This document shows, piece by piece, positions 35,535-46,405 of a DNA stretch of 64,000 nucleotides; position 1 is the stretch's first letter, and every line of letters begins with the position of its first letter. Source of the stretch: CBDIHH01 sp965279095 (lineage in GTDB: Bacteria > Pseudomonadota > Alphaproteobacteria > Caulobacterales > Caulobacteraceae). The position numbers and the translations under genes were made by a program. The stretch lies in NCBI GenBank assembly GCA_965279095.1, contig CBDIHH010000007.1, positions 310,001-374,000 of the forward strand, in the 5' to 3' direction. Below the pieces are notes generated by a model. The model was given only the letters and a program-made list of their open reading frames with translations, did no database searches and was not told the DNA's origin.

Positions 35535-35555
35535 CGTGGTCGAACGACCAGTTGG

Positions 35556-37625
<2,070 letters not shown>

Positions 37626-37662
37626 GAGGCGCGCTTCTCTTTGCTGTCTTGGGTTTGTGTGG

Positions 37663-38595
37663 TCAGCGGGGCCAGCCGGACAGAAGTCCGTCGAGGCCGG
37701 CGATCACCGCCAGCGGCTGGTCGACCATGACGTGGTGCCCGGCGTCGGGGATCTCGAACCAGGGGGCGGCGGCGGGGACCATGGCGCCCATGAAGGCGCG
37801 GCGTTCCGGCGTCATCAGCTGCGAGCGGTCGCCGTAGACCAGGGCCACGGGGCACGGCGGCCGCTGCACCATCCGCTCCGCGCCGGCGTAGCTCATCTTG
37901 CCGCGCAGGTTCGGATCGAACCGCCAGGACCAGCCGCCCGGAACCTGGGCCAGGGAAGCGCGGGCGATATGGTCGGCGATATAGAGGTTGTCGCAGGCCT
38001 GCGGCGGGGTGAATCGGAAACGCGCCAGGGCGTCGGCTTCCGTGGCATAGACCTTGTGGCCGGTGGTCCCCAGGCGCCCGGGGGGGCGGTCCTTGCGGTC
38101 GCCCGACAAGGGTCCGTCCACCGCGACGATGGCCTTGAGCCGGTCGCCCTGGTCCTGGGCGACCAGCAGAGTGACCAGGGCGCCGTAGGAGTGCCCCACC
38201 ACCACAGGTTTCTCCGACGAGTCGAACAGCCCTCCGGCCTGGGCCACGGCGGCGGCCTCTCGCGCGTGCTGGGTCATGGAATAGGCGTCGCGCCAGCCGG
38301 ATCCGCCCATGCCCGACCAGGAGGCGGCCACCACCCGGCGGCCCTTGGCCAAGGCGGGGGCGATGAAGCTCCACCAGTCGGCATGGGCGGCGAAGCCGTG
38401 CAGCAGCAGCACCCCCGGGTCGCCCCGGCGCCCCCAGGCCAGGGTCTCGATGGGCGCCCCCTCCACCTCGACCATCGCCCGGTCTGGGGCCTGGGCGAGG
38501 GCGGCGTCGAACCACGCCGGCGCCGCGGGCCGCGCCCCGCCGAGATGACCGATGGGGGATGCGGAGGGATCGGCGGTGGCGGCGGAGTCCGCCAT
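37663..38595 (-). CDS. Alpha/beta-hydrolase
   Basis: This 310-residue protein has the alpha/beta-hydrolase order: HGFAAHADWWSF, the nucleophile elbow VVGHSYGALV (serine), a late acid near LVYGDRSQLMTPE, and the histidine in DAGHHVMVDQ. It could cleave a thioester, ester or C-C bond; the substrate is unknown. The start at 38595 overlaps the thiolase stop by one base (TGATG), which makes it part of the acyl-CoA operon. The role could be release of a CoA ester or ring-derived product. Confidence 0.88.
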   Translation of the reverse strand: MADSAATADPSASPIGHLGGARPAAPAWFDAALAQAPDRAMVEVEGAPIETLAWGRRGDPGVLLLHGFAAHADWWSFIAPALAKGRRVVAASWSGMGGSGWRDAYSMTQHAREAAAVAQAGGLFDSSEKPVVVGHSYGALVTLLVAQDQGDRLKAIVAVDGPLSGDRKDRPPGRLGTTGHKVYATEADALARFRFTPPQACDNLYIADHIARASLAQVPGGWSWRFDPNLRGKMSYAGAERMVQRPPCPVALVYGDRSQLMTPERRAFMGAMVPAAAPWFEIPDAGHHVMVDQPLAVIAGLDGLLSGWPR

Positions 38596-39797
38596 CAGAA
38601 GATTTCGAACAGGCCGGCGGCGCCCATGCCGCCGCCGACGCACATGGTGACCACGCCCCAGCGGGCCTTGCGCCGGCGGCCTTCCAGCAGGATGTGGCCG
38701 GCCATGCGCGCGCCGGACATGCCATAGGGATGGCCGATGGAGATGGCGCCGCCGTCGACATTGAAGCGCGCATTGTCGATGCCCAGGGTGTCGCGGCAGT
38801 AGAGGACCTGGCTGGCGAAGGCCTCGTTCAGCTCCCACAGGTCGATGTCGTCGATGCTCAACCCGTGCTGCTTCAGCAGCTTGGGCACGGCCAGCACCGG
38901 GCCGATGCCCATCTCGTCCGGATCGCAGGCGGCGACGGCCATGCCGCGGTAGGCGCCCAGGGGCTCCAGCCCCAGGCGCTCGGCCTCCTTGGCCTCCACC
39001 AGCACCGCCGCCGAGGCGCCGTCGGACAGCTGCGACGCGTTGCCGGCGGTGATGAAGCGGCCCTCGGTGATCTGCTGGCCGTTCTTGAACACCGGCTTCA
39101 GCGCCTGCAGGTCCGCCAGGGTGGTCTGCGGCCGGTTACCCTCGTCCTTGGCCAGGGTCACGGCCCGGTCGCTGACGACGCCGGTCTCCTTGTCGGTGAC
39201 CTTCATCACCGCGTCATAGGGCACGATCTCGGCGTCCAGGCGGCCGGCGGCCTGGGCGGCGGCGGTGCGCTGCTGCGATTGCAGGGCGTATTCGTCCTGC
39301 GCCTCGCGGCTGACGCCGTAGCGTTCGGACACCAGCTCGGCCGTCTCGATCATGCTGATATAGATCTGCGGCAGATCGCGGATCAGCGCCGGGTCGGCGG
39401 CGCGGAAGGTGTTGAAGTGGGCGTTCTGCACCAGCGAGATCTGCTCGACCCCCCCGCCGATGGCGATCTGCTGGCCGTCTAGGACGATCTGCTTGGCCGC
39501 GGTGGCGATGGCCATCAGGCCCGACGCGCATTGCCGGTCGATGGTCATGCCGGACACCGACAGGGGCAGACCGGCCCGCAACAGCGCCTGGCGCGCCACA
39601 TTGGTCCCGGTGGTCCCCTGCTGCATGGCCACCCCGAGGATGACGTCGTCGATCCGGGCAGGATCGACCCCGGAGCGCTGGAGCGCCGCCTTGATGGCGT
39701 GGGCGGCCAGCGCCTGGCCCTGGGTGTCGTTGAACGCCCCGCGATAGGCGCGGCCGATGGGGGTGCGGGCGGTGGAGACGATGACGGCTTCGCGCAT
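38595..39797 (-). CDS. Acetyl-CoA C-acyltransferase (thiolase family)
   Basis: This 400-residue thiolase starts [20 protein letters not shown], has the nucleophilic cysteine in [40 protein letters not shown], and the second cysteine in [14 protein letters not shown]. It differs clearly from the thiolase at 29563, so the two operons handle different acyl chains. It lies 15 bp after an acyl-CoA dehydrogenase gene and overlaps the hydrolase gene. Confidence 0.95.
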   Translation of the reverse strand: MREAVIVSTARTPIGRAYRGAFNDTQGQALAAHAIKAALQRSGVDPARIDDVILGVAMQQGTTGTNVARQALLRAGLPLSVSGMTIDRQCASGLMAIATAAKQIVLDGQQIAIGGGVEQISLVQNAHFNTFRAADPALIRDLPQIYISMIETAELVSERYGVSREAQDEYALQSQQRTAAAQAAGRLDAEIVPYDAVMKVTDKETGVVSDRAVTLAKDEGNRPQTTLADLQALKPVFKNGQQITEGRFITAGNASQLSDGASAAVLVEAKEAERLGLEPLGAYRGMAVAACDPDEMGIGPVLAVPKLLKQHGLSIDDIDLWELNEAFASQVLYCRDTLGIDNARFNVDGGAISIGHPYGMSGARMAGHILLEGRRRKARWGVVTMCVGGGMGAAGLFEIF

Positions 39798-39812
39798 GGC
39801 GGCTGCTTTCGG

Positions 39813-40946
39813 CTAGGTCGAGGCCAGGGCCTCGTAGCGGGCGAGGTGGTGGTCGGCGGATCCGAACAGGGTCTCGATCATGCTGGTCCGCTTGAAATAG
39901 TGGCTGACGGCGAGCTCCTCGGTCATGCCCATGCCGCCATGGATCTGGATGGCGCTTTGGCCGATGAAGCGCGCCGCCTTGGCGACCTGCACCTTGGCGG
40001 CGGAGGCCGCGCGGGCCCGCTCGACCGGAGGGGCCTCCAGTTTCAGGGTCGCCATATAGGTCATGGACACCGCCTGCTCCAGGGCCATGAACATATCGAC
40101 CATGCGGTGCTGAAGCACCTGGTTGGCGGCGATGGGCGCGCCGAACTGGCGTCGCTCGCGGGCGTAGTCCAGGGTGTCGGCGTGCAGGCGTCGCATGGCC
40201 CCGACGGCCTGGGCGCAAAGGGCGCAGATGGCCTCGTCCATGGCCGGTTCGAGCAGGTCGAGCCCCGCCCCCTCGTCGCCGATCAGGGCCTCGGCGCCCA
40301 GCAGCACGTCGAACTCGATGTCGGCGGCGCGGGAGTCGTCCACCGTGGGGTAGTCGCGCAGGACCACGCCGGCGGCGTCGCACGGCACGAGGAACAGGGA
40401 CACGCCGCGCCCCTCCCGCCGCTCGCCGCCGGTGCGGGCGGTGACGATCAGATGGGTGGCGAAGGGCGCCGCCATCACCGCGTCCTTGACCCCGCGCAGG
40501 CGCCAGCCATCCCCTTCCGCCGCGGCGGTGACGCCGACATCGGCGAGGTCATAGCGGCTGCCAGGCTCCAGATAGGCCAGGGCGAAGCGGATCTCCCCGG
40601 CGATGACTCCCGCGATCAGGTCCTTGGCCCGGGGCGACTCCCACCGGCGCAGGAGCCCGCCGCCGATCACCACGGTTTCGAGATAGGGCTCGACCACCAG
40701 AGCCTTACCCAGCTCCTCCATGACCACCATGGTGTCGATGGCCCCGCCCCCCAGGCCGCCGTCCTCTTCGGCGAAGGGGGCGCCGAGCACGCCGAGGTCC
40801 TCGGCCAGCCCGCGCCAGACGTCCGGCCGCCAGCCATCGGCGGAGCGCACCGCCGCCTGCCGCTGCGCGAAATCGTAGTGGTCAGCCAGATAGCGGGCGA
40901 CGCTCTCGCGAAGCATCGTCTGCTCTGGGGTGAAGTTGAAGTCCAT
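39813..40946 (-). CDS. Acyl-CoA dehydrogenase family protein, probable non-catalytic or partner subunit
   Basis: This 377-residue protein has the acyl-CoA dehydrogenase fold (MDFNFTPEQTMLRESVARYL; ALAYLEPGSRYDLADVGV; YARERRQFGAPIAANQVLQHRMVDM; QIHGGMGMTEELAVSHYFKR). The catalytic-glutamate segment seen in normal enzymes (YEGT..IQR) is replaced by SMIETLFGSADHHLARY. It directly precedes, in the operon, the thiolase and follows a second unlike dehydrogenase by 45 bp. Such side-by-side pairs often form heterotetramers in steroid or side-chain degradation (ChsE1-ChsE2 type). This is inferred from position and sequence. Confidence 0.88.
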   Translation of the reverse strand: MDFNFTPEQTMLRESVARYLADHYDFAQRQAAVRSADGWRPDVWRGLAEDLGVLGAPFAEEDGGLGGGAIDTMVVMEELGKALVVEPYLETVVIGGGLLRRWESPRAKDLIAGVIAGEIRFALAYLEPGSRYDLADVGVTAAAEGDGWRLRGVKDAVMAAPFATHLIVTARTGGERREGRGVSLFLVPCDAAGVVLRDYPTVDDSRAADIEFDVLLGAEALIGDEGAGLDLLEPAMDEAICALCAQAVGAMRRLHADTLDYARERRQFGAPIAANQVLQHRMVDMFMALEQAVSMTYMATLKLEAPPVERARAASAAKVQVAKAARFIGQSAIQIHGGMGMTEELAVSHYFKRTSMIETLFGSADHHLARYEALAST

Positions 40947-40991
40947 GGTCGCCGCCGGGTTGCAGGAATGGGGAGCGTGGCCGGTGGGCGG

Positions 40992-42182
40992 CTAGAGACC
41001 CAGCACCATCTTGGCGATGATATTGCGCTGAATCTCGTTGGAGCCGCCGTAGATGGAGGTCTTGCGGACGTTGAAATAGGTGTCGGCCACGCCCCGCGCC
41101 CAGGGCGCCGCCAGATCCGGAGCGTTGGACCCCTCCGCCCCGCTGACCCGGGGCGCCGCGTGGCCGCCCACCGCCTCCAGCGCCAGCTCGGTGAGCCGCT
41201 GCTGGATCTCCGTGCCCTTGATCTTCAGCAGGGAGGATTCCGGCCCCGGGCCCTTGCCCGCGCTCTCGGCCGCCAGCACCCGCAGCTCGGTGTATTCCAG
41301 GGCGGTCAGGTCGATCTCCAGCTCGGTCATCCTGCGCACGAAGAAGGGGTCCTGCGCCAGGGTGCGGCCCCGCTCGCCCACCTGCCCCGCCAGGCCGCGC
41401 AGTCGCTCCAGGGCGTATTTGGAATTGGCGACCCCGGCGATGCCGGAGCGTTCGTGGGCGAGCAGGAACTTGGCGCAGGTCCAGCCCTTGTTCTCCTCAT
41501 GGATGCGCTGGTCCACGGGCACGCGGACATCCTCCAGCCACACCTCGTTGACCTCGTGGGCGCCGTCCAGGGTGATGATCGGCCGCACGGTGACGCCGGG
41601 CGATGTCATGTCGATCAACAGGAAGCTGATGCCCTCCTGCTTCTTGGCGGTCGGGTCGGTGCGCACCAGGAAGAAGCCCCAGTCGGCGTGCTGGGCCAGG
41701 GTGGTCCAGGTCTTCTGGCCGTTGACGACATAGTGGTCGCCGTCGCGCACGGCCCGGGTCTGCAGGGCGGCGAGGTCGGACCCGGCCCCCGGTTCCGAAT
41801 AGCCCTGGCACCACCAGATGTCCCCCGACAGGGTCGGCGGCAGGAAGCGCGCCTTCTGCGCCGGCGTGCCGAAGGTCTGGATCACCGGCGCGACCATGTT
41901 GATGCCGAAGGGCAGGATGCGCACCGTATCGGCGCGGCCGAGCTCTTCGCCGAAAATGTAGCGCTGAATGGCGTTCCAGCCGGGGCCGCCATACTCCGCG
42001 GGCCAGGCGGGGGCTACCCAGCCCTTGGCGGCCAGCACCCGGTGCCAGGACAGGTAGTCCGCCTTGGACGGCTCCTCTCCCCGCGCCTGCTTGGCCCGCA
42101 GGGCCGGCGGATAGGCCTCGGCGATGAAGGCGCGCACCTCCTGTCGGAAGGCGGTCTCCTCGGGGCTGAACTGCAGGTCCAT
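40992..42182 (-). CDS. Acyl-CoA dehydrogenase family protein, paired subunit
   Basis: This 396-residue dehydrogenase starts MDLQFSPEETAFRQEVRAFI and has WCQGYSEPGAGSDLAALQTRA, GQKTWTTLAQHADW and IYGGSNEIQRNIIAKM. A glycine stands where the usual glutamate of YEG would be; a glutamate in LAHERSGIAG, on the helix used by long-chain and isovaleryl-type enzymes, may be the base. A 113-bp gap with a regulatory-looking repeat precedes it, so it may start its own transcript (dehydrogenase, dehydrogenase, thiolase, hydrolase, FadB-type). Confidence 0.9.
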   Translation of the reverse strand: MDLQFSPEETAFRQEVRAFIAEAYPPALRAKQARGEEPSKADYLSWHRVLAAKGWVAPAWPAEYGGPGWNAIQRYIFGEELGRADTVRILPFGINMVAPVIQTFGTPAQKARFLPPTLSGDIWWCQGYSEPGAGSDLAALQTRAVRDGDHYVVNGQKTWTTLAQHADWGFFLVRTDPTAKKQEGISFLLIDMTSPGVTVRPIITLDGAHEVNEVWLEDVRVPVDQRIHEENKGWTCAKFLLAHERSGIAGVANSKYALERLRGLAGQVGERGRTLAQDPFFVRRMTELEIDLTALEYTELRVLAAESAGKGPGPESSLLKIKGTEIQQRLTELALEAVGGHAAPRVSGAEGSNAPDLAAPWARGVADTYFNVRKTSIYGGSNEIQRNIIAKMVLGL

Positions 42183-42267
42183 GGGCGCATCTCCCGCGGG
42201 GCCCGACCGGCGACGGCCGACCCCTTATCCGAAATGACGTCGAAGCTTGTTGCGCATCAGAGCGTCT

Positions 42268-42286
42268 GGTCAATACCGAATGTTCG
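42268..42286. promoter_or_regulatory. Candidate TetR site shared with the tetR/MFS intergenic region
   Basis: GGTCAATACCGAATGTTCG lies 86 bp upstream of the dehydrogenase start at 42182. It matches the site at 45515-45533 at 15 of 19 positions, including an unbroken GGTCAATAC. It sits in the only sizeable gap inside the leftward gene run, as expected for an internal promoter controlled by the same regulator. Confidence 0.5.
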
Positions 42287-42295
42287 AAAATGGGT

Positions 42296-44020
42296 CTAGG
42301 CGTCGAGCAGCATCTGCTTGATGGCGGGCTTCATCACCTTGCCGTTGGCGTTGCGCGGCAGGGGCTGGGTGGTGAAGACGACCTTCCGCGGCACCTTGAA
42401 GCCCGCCAGTCTCTGCGCGACGAAGGCCTGCAGCTCGGCCTCGGTGGCCGCAGCGCCGGGCTTCAACAGCACCACCGCCCCGGGCTCCTCGCCGAGGGTG
42501 GGATGGGGGATGGCCTGCAGGGCGGCGTCGGCCACGGCCTCGTGCTCGAACAGGGTGTTCTCCACCTCGATGCAGTAGATGTTCTCGCCGCCGCGGATGA
42601 TCATGTCCTTGGCGCGGTCGACCACATAGAGAAAGCCGTCCTCGTCCAGGCGGCCCAGGTCCCCGGTGCGCAGCCAGCCGTCGACGATGGTTTCGGCGGT
42701 GGCCTGGGGATTGTTCCAGTAGCCCCTCACCACATTGGGGCCCTTGGCCCAGATCTCGCCGACCTCGCCCACGGGCAGGTCCTGACCCGCCTCGTCTCGG
42801 ATGCGCAGCTCGCCCACCGGGAAGGACCGCCCCGAACTGCTCGGCCGCAGCTCATAGTCCTCGGCCATGTTCAGGGTGAAGGTGGCGCAGGTCTCGCTCA
42901 TTCCCCAGCCGAAGCCGGCGGCCGCGCCGGGGAAGGACTCGCCGAGCTTGCGCACCAGTTCCGGCGCCGCGGGCGCCCCGCCATAGGAGACCACCTCCAG
43001 GGACGAGAGGTCGCGCTGCGGCAGATCGGGGCTCTGCACCATCTGCCAGGCCAGGGTCGGCACGCCGCCCGCGTGGGTCAGCCCCTCGCGCTCGATCAGG
43101 GCCAGGGCGTCCTCGGCGTTCCAGCGCCGCATCAGCGCCACCTTGTAGCCCATGAACATCGACACCTGCAGCAGGGCGCAGAAGCCGGTGACGTGAAACA
43201 GGGGGATGCCGCACAGATAGCCCTTCTGCGGCGCGCCGGCCTCCGGCGTCGGCAGGGGCTGGCCGCGGCGCACATAGGCGCGGGCCACGGCATAGACCGC
43301 GGCCATGGCGTTGCAGGTGATGCCGCGATGGGTCGCCAGCGCCCCCTTGGGCTTCCCGCTGGTGCCGGAGGTGTAGAAGATGACCGCGTCATCGTCGCGA
43401 TCGAGCGGCGTGTCTGGCGGGGCGCCCTCGGGCAGACCGGCCCAGGCCGCGGGCGGCCCGACGACGTCCTCCAGTCGCACCGCGCCCTCGGGCGCCGCAT
43501 GGCGGGCGGTGTAGAGCCGCTCCAGCGACGGGGGCGCCGCGCCCCCGGCCACGAAGCGGTCGTAGCGCTCGGCGTCGAAGATCGCCGCCTTGGCGCCGCT
43601 GTCGGCCAGGCCGTAGGCCAGCTCCCCCGCCGTCCACCAGGCGTTGAGGGGGGCGACGACGGCCCCGGCCAGGATCGCGCCGAAAAAGGCCACCGGCCAT
43701 TCGGGCAGGTTGCGCATGATGATCGCCACCCGGTCGCCAGGCTGGACGCCGTCGGCGCGCAACCGGCCCGCGAAGGCCACGGCGGCGCGGTAGAAGGCCT
43801 CGTAGTCGACCCGCTCGGCCTCGTGCACCAGGAAGGTCGCCGCGCCATGGCCGCGGGCGTGCAGCAACAGGTCGCGCAAGGTCGGCGGCGCGTTCTTCCA
43901 CACCTTGAGGGGCTGTCCGCGGATCAGCGCCTCCTCCACCTCGAAGGGCGACCCCGGCGCGGTCAGCAGGGCGTCGGCCTGGTCGAGGGTGACAGCGGGG
44001 AAGGCGGGGGCGGCGGTCAT
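42296..44020 (-). CDS. AMP-dependent acyl-CoA ligase (class I adenylate-forming)
   Basis: This 574-residue ANL enzyme has the AMP-binding loop FYTSGTSGKPKGALATH, SYGGAPAAPELVRKL, GFGWGMSETCA, the hinge segment LRTGDLGRLDEDGFLYVVDRAKDMI, and the catalytic lysine in LPRNANGKVMKPAIK. It is close to medium- or long-chain and bile-acid-type ligases. It lies 25 bp after the MFS transporter gene, so import and CoA activation of the same acid are likely linked. Confidence 0.92.
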   Translation of the reverse strand: MTAAPAFPAVTLDQADALLTAPGSPFEVEEALIRGQPLKVWKNAPPTLRDLLLHARGHGAATFLVHEAERVDYEAFYRAAVAFAGRLRADGVQPGDRVAIIMRNLPEWPVAFFGAILAGAVVAPLNAWWTAGELAYGLADSGAKAAIFDAERYDRFVAGGAAPPSLERLYTARHAAPEGAVRLEDVVGPPAAWAGLPEGAPPDTPLDRDDDAVIFYTSGTSGKPKGALATHRGITCNAMAAVYAVARAYVRRGQPLPTPEAGAPQKGYLCGIPLFHVTGFCALLQVSMFMGYKVALMRRWNAEDALALIEREGLTHAGGVPTLAWQMVQSPDLPQRDLSSLEVVSYGGAPAAPELVRKLGESFPGAAAGFGWGMSETCATFTLNMAEDYELRPSSSGRSFPVGELRIRDEAGQDLPVGEVGEIWAKGPNVVRGYWNNPQATAETIVDGWLRTGDLGRLDEDGFLYVVDRAKDMIIRGGENIYCIEVENTLFEHEAVADAALQAIPHPTLGEEPGAVVLLKPGAAATEAELQAFVAQRLAGFKVPRKVVFTTQPLPRNANGKVMKPAIKQMLLDA

Positions 44021-44045
44021 GAGGGTCTCGGGGAAGGGCCGATGA

Positions 44046-45455
44046 TCAGACGGCGGACGGAACGGGGCGGGCCACCGCCTGGCGCAGGCTGCGGGCAGCC
44101 AGCAGATAGTGGACGGCGGCCCAGAACAGGACGGTCATACAGGCCAGGATCGCGTAGCGCGTGCCGCCGACGAGGCTGGCGTGGCAGGCCTCGGCCAGGG
44201 CCGGCGCGGCGCCGGGGTTGGCATGGCCGCCGGGGCACAGGGCGGCGAACTCGCCCAGCCCCGACCCGGAAAACAGGCGCCGGGCGAACAGGTCGCTGGC
44301 CAGGCCCACGGCGGAGGGCCCCAGGCCCAGGCCGATCAGGTTCAGGATCAGGAACAACAGGGCGGTGGTGGAGGCGCGCATGCGCGGCTCCACCATGCTG
44401 TGCACCACCCCGAAGGTGGGGCCCAGATACAGGTAGTGGAACAGGCCGGGGATCAGCAGGATCGCCACCGCCACGCTCGCCCGGGTCTGCAGATAGCCGA
44501 TCATATACAGCGGCGCGGCGATCAGCAGGCCGATGGCGGGAACCCAGGCATACCAGCGGGGATCGCGCCGGGCGGCCCAGTCGGCGATGGGGCCGCCCAG
44601 CAGGGTGCCCGCCCCCACCGACACCCCGCCGATCAGGCCCCAGGTCAGCCCCGCCTGGGCGTAGTCGAAGCCGAAGGCGCGCACCAGATAGGGCGCCGCG
44701 AACTGGCCCACCCCGTAGCCGACGAAGGACACCAGCCCCGAGCCGACCGCCAGATGCAGGAAGGCCGGCCGCCGGAACAGGGTCTTGAGCACGGCGCTGA
44801 ACGGCGGGGGCGCGTCGGCCACAGCGCGGCCGGGCTCCGACTGGCCGCGGGCGGGCTCGCGCAAGGTCAATCGAACCACAAGGGCCAGGAGCACCCCGGG
44901 CAGCCCGACCATCAGGAAGGCGATCCGCCAGTCGAGGGTCTGGGCGATCCAGCCCCCCGCCACCGCCCCGAACAGGGTGCCGATGGGAATGCCCAGGGAA
45001 TAGACCGACAGGGCGGTGGCCCGGCGGTCGGGGCCGAAATAGTCCGAGATCAGGGAATGCGAGGCCGGCGAGCAGCCCGCCTCGCCGATGCCGACCCCGA
45101 TGCGACAGGCCACCAGCTGCCAGTAGGCCTGGCAGAGGCCGCAGGCGGCGGTCATCAGCGACCACAGGGCCACGCAGACGGCGATGATCCCGACCCGGCT
45201 GCGTCGCTCGGCGATGCGGGCGATGGGGATTCCCAGTCCGGTATAGAGCAGGGCGAAGGACAGGCCGCCCAGTACGCCCAGCTGCCAGTCGGCCAACTTG
45301 AGGTCGGTCTTGATCGCTTCGCCCAGAACGGAGACGATAGTGCGGTCGATGAAGTTGCAGCTATAGACCACCACCAGCAGCGCCAGGGCCCATTGGCGGC
45401 GCCCGCGCAGACGGACGGCGGAGGGATCGCCGGCCAGGGTGGAGTCGCTCGGCAT
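44046..45455 (-). CDS. MFS transporter, spinster-like
   Basis: This 469-residue protein has about 12 membrane helices. It has VVVYSCNFIDRTIVSVLGEAIK in helix 1, the GIPIARIAERRSR loop of motif A between helices 2 and 3, and RIGVGIGEAGCSPASHSLISDYF near helix 4-5, the hallmark of spinster-like carriers. It probably imports the organic acid used by the downstream genes. It is divergent from a TetR gene with a 132-bp gap containing an inverted repeat. Confidence 0.9.
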   Translation of the reverse strand: MPSDSTLAGDPSAVRLRGRRQWALALLVVVYSCNFIDRTIVSVLGEAIKTDLKLADWQLGVLGGLSFALLYTGLGIPIARIAERRSRVGIIAVCVALWSLMTAACGLCQAYWQLVACRIGVGIGEAGCSPASHSLISDYFGPDRRATALSVYSLGIPIGTLFGAVAGGWIAQTLDWRIAFLMVGLPGVLLALVVRLTLREPARGQSEPGRAVADAPPPFSAVLKTLFRRPAFLHLAVGSGLVSFVGYGVGQFAAPYLVRAFGFDYAQAGLTWGLIGGVSVGAGTLLGGPIADWAARRDPRWYAWVPAIGLLIAAPLYMIGYLQTRASVAVAILLIPGLFHYLYLGPTFGVVHSMVEPRMRASTTALLFLILNLIGLGLGPSAVGLASDLFARRLFSGSGLGEFAALCPGGHANPGAAPALAEACHASLVGGTRYAILACMTVLFWAAVHYLLAARSLRQAVARPVPSAV

Positions 45456-45508
45456 GGGGCCTCCCAGGCGCCTCTCCGGGGCCTGGAGCCGACGATTGGT
45501 CCTTTTTT

Positions 45509-45533
45509 ACAAGCGGTCAATACTGCTTGTTAG
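45509..45533. promoter_or_regulatory. Candidate TetR operator in the divergent tetR/MFS gap
   Basis: ACAAGC (45509-45514) and GCTTGT (45525-45530) form an inverted repeat around a 10-bp centre, and the GGTCAATAC..TGTT motif shared with 42268-42286 overlaps it. It lies 54 bp from the MFS start and 55 bp from the tetR start, so one bound dimer could control both directions. Confidence 0.6.
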
Positions 45534-45587
45534 TTGTCTGCCTGCATAAGGATTGACGGGGCTAAACGCCTCTGGACAACTGCTGTC

Positions 45588-46292
45588 ATGACCACCCTCG
45601 CCGCTCCGCGAAAAGCCCGCGTCGCGCCGACTCCGTCCCAGGCGGAGCCGCCGACCCGCCGTCGCACCCAGGCCGAGCGCAGCGCCGCCACCCGCGCCAA
45701 GCTGATGGACGCAGCGGTGCGATGCCTGCACCGTTGCGGCTATTCGGCGACCACCACGACCCTGGTGGCCGAACAGGCGGGCGTCAGTCGCGGGGGCATG
45801 CTCCACCAGTTCCCCACAAAGGTGGACCTGATGCTGGCGGTGGTCGAGCATGTGTTCGCCCATCAGCACGCCGTCTCCTCCCGCCTGCTCAGCAAGACGC
45901 GGCCGGGGCCGGAGCGCTTCATGGCCCTGACCGACATCACCTGGCAGGTGCAGAGCCAGGTGCCGTCCATGGCCATGCTCGAGATCCTGGTGGCGGCGCG
46001 CAGCGACCGCGCCCTGCAGAAGCGCCTGGCGCCGGTGGCCGAGCGGATCGACCGCGAGACTTTCGAACTGATCTGGGAGGTGGCCACCGAGGCCGGCATC
46101 GAGAACCGCACCGCCGTGGAGAACATGGTCCACCTGCATATGGCGGCCATGCGCGGCCTGTCGATCGAACTGATGTACGGACGGGCCCTCAGCGACACGG
46201 CGCCGGCCATGGACCTGCTGAAACACTACAAGGCCTATTTGATGGAGCAGTTGGCGCCCACCGCTCCCGCAGCGTTGCTGATGTCGAACTAG
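45588..46292 (+). CDS. TetR-family transcriptional regulator
   Basis: This 234-residue regulator begins MTTLAAPRKARVAPT, with a disordered basic lead of about 35 residues. Then comes the TetR helix-turn-helix (AERSAATRAKLMDAAVRCL; YSATTTTLVAEQAGVSRGGMLHQFPTKVDLMLAV) and a ligand-binding helical core. I chose the ATG at 45588 because the operator would otherwise overlap the frame. It is divergent from the MFS gene and 113 bp before a dehydrogenase gene. It likely represses the leftward catabolic operons; the ligand may be an acyl-CoA. Confidence 0.9.
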   Translation: MTTLAAPRKARVAPTPSQAEPPTRRRTQAERSAATRAKLMDAAVRCLHRCGYSATTTTLVAEQAGVSRGGMLHQFPTKVDLMLAVVEHVFAHQHAVSSRLLSKTRPGPERFMALTDITWQVQSQVPSMAMLEILVAARSDRALQKRLAPVAERIDRETFELIWEVATEAGIENRTAVENMVHLHMAAMRGLSIELMYGRALSDTAPAMDLLKHYKAYLMEQLAPTAPAALLMSN

Positions 46293-46405
46293 AATGCCTG
46301 GTATGGCATGGCAGGCCCCACAGCCACCACTGTGCTGATAGACTTTTCCCTGGCCAAGCGCCTCGGAATGTTTTTTGAATATCCGGTCTGCCCCGGAGGC
46401 CACGC

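Noticed and set aside
39531..42299. A 922-codon open frame on the plus strand over the thiolase and acyl-CoA dehydrogenase genes
   Set aside because: It is antisense to clear enzyme genes, its translation is low-complexity Gly/Ala/Arg/His/Gln-rich, and it matches no family; GC-rich codon bias removes stops from the complementary frame.
42290..44788. An 832-codon plus-strand open frame over the ligase and MFS genes
   Set aside because: Antisense shadow with no domain, no ribosome site and compositionally biased translation.
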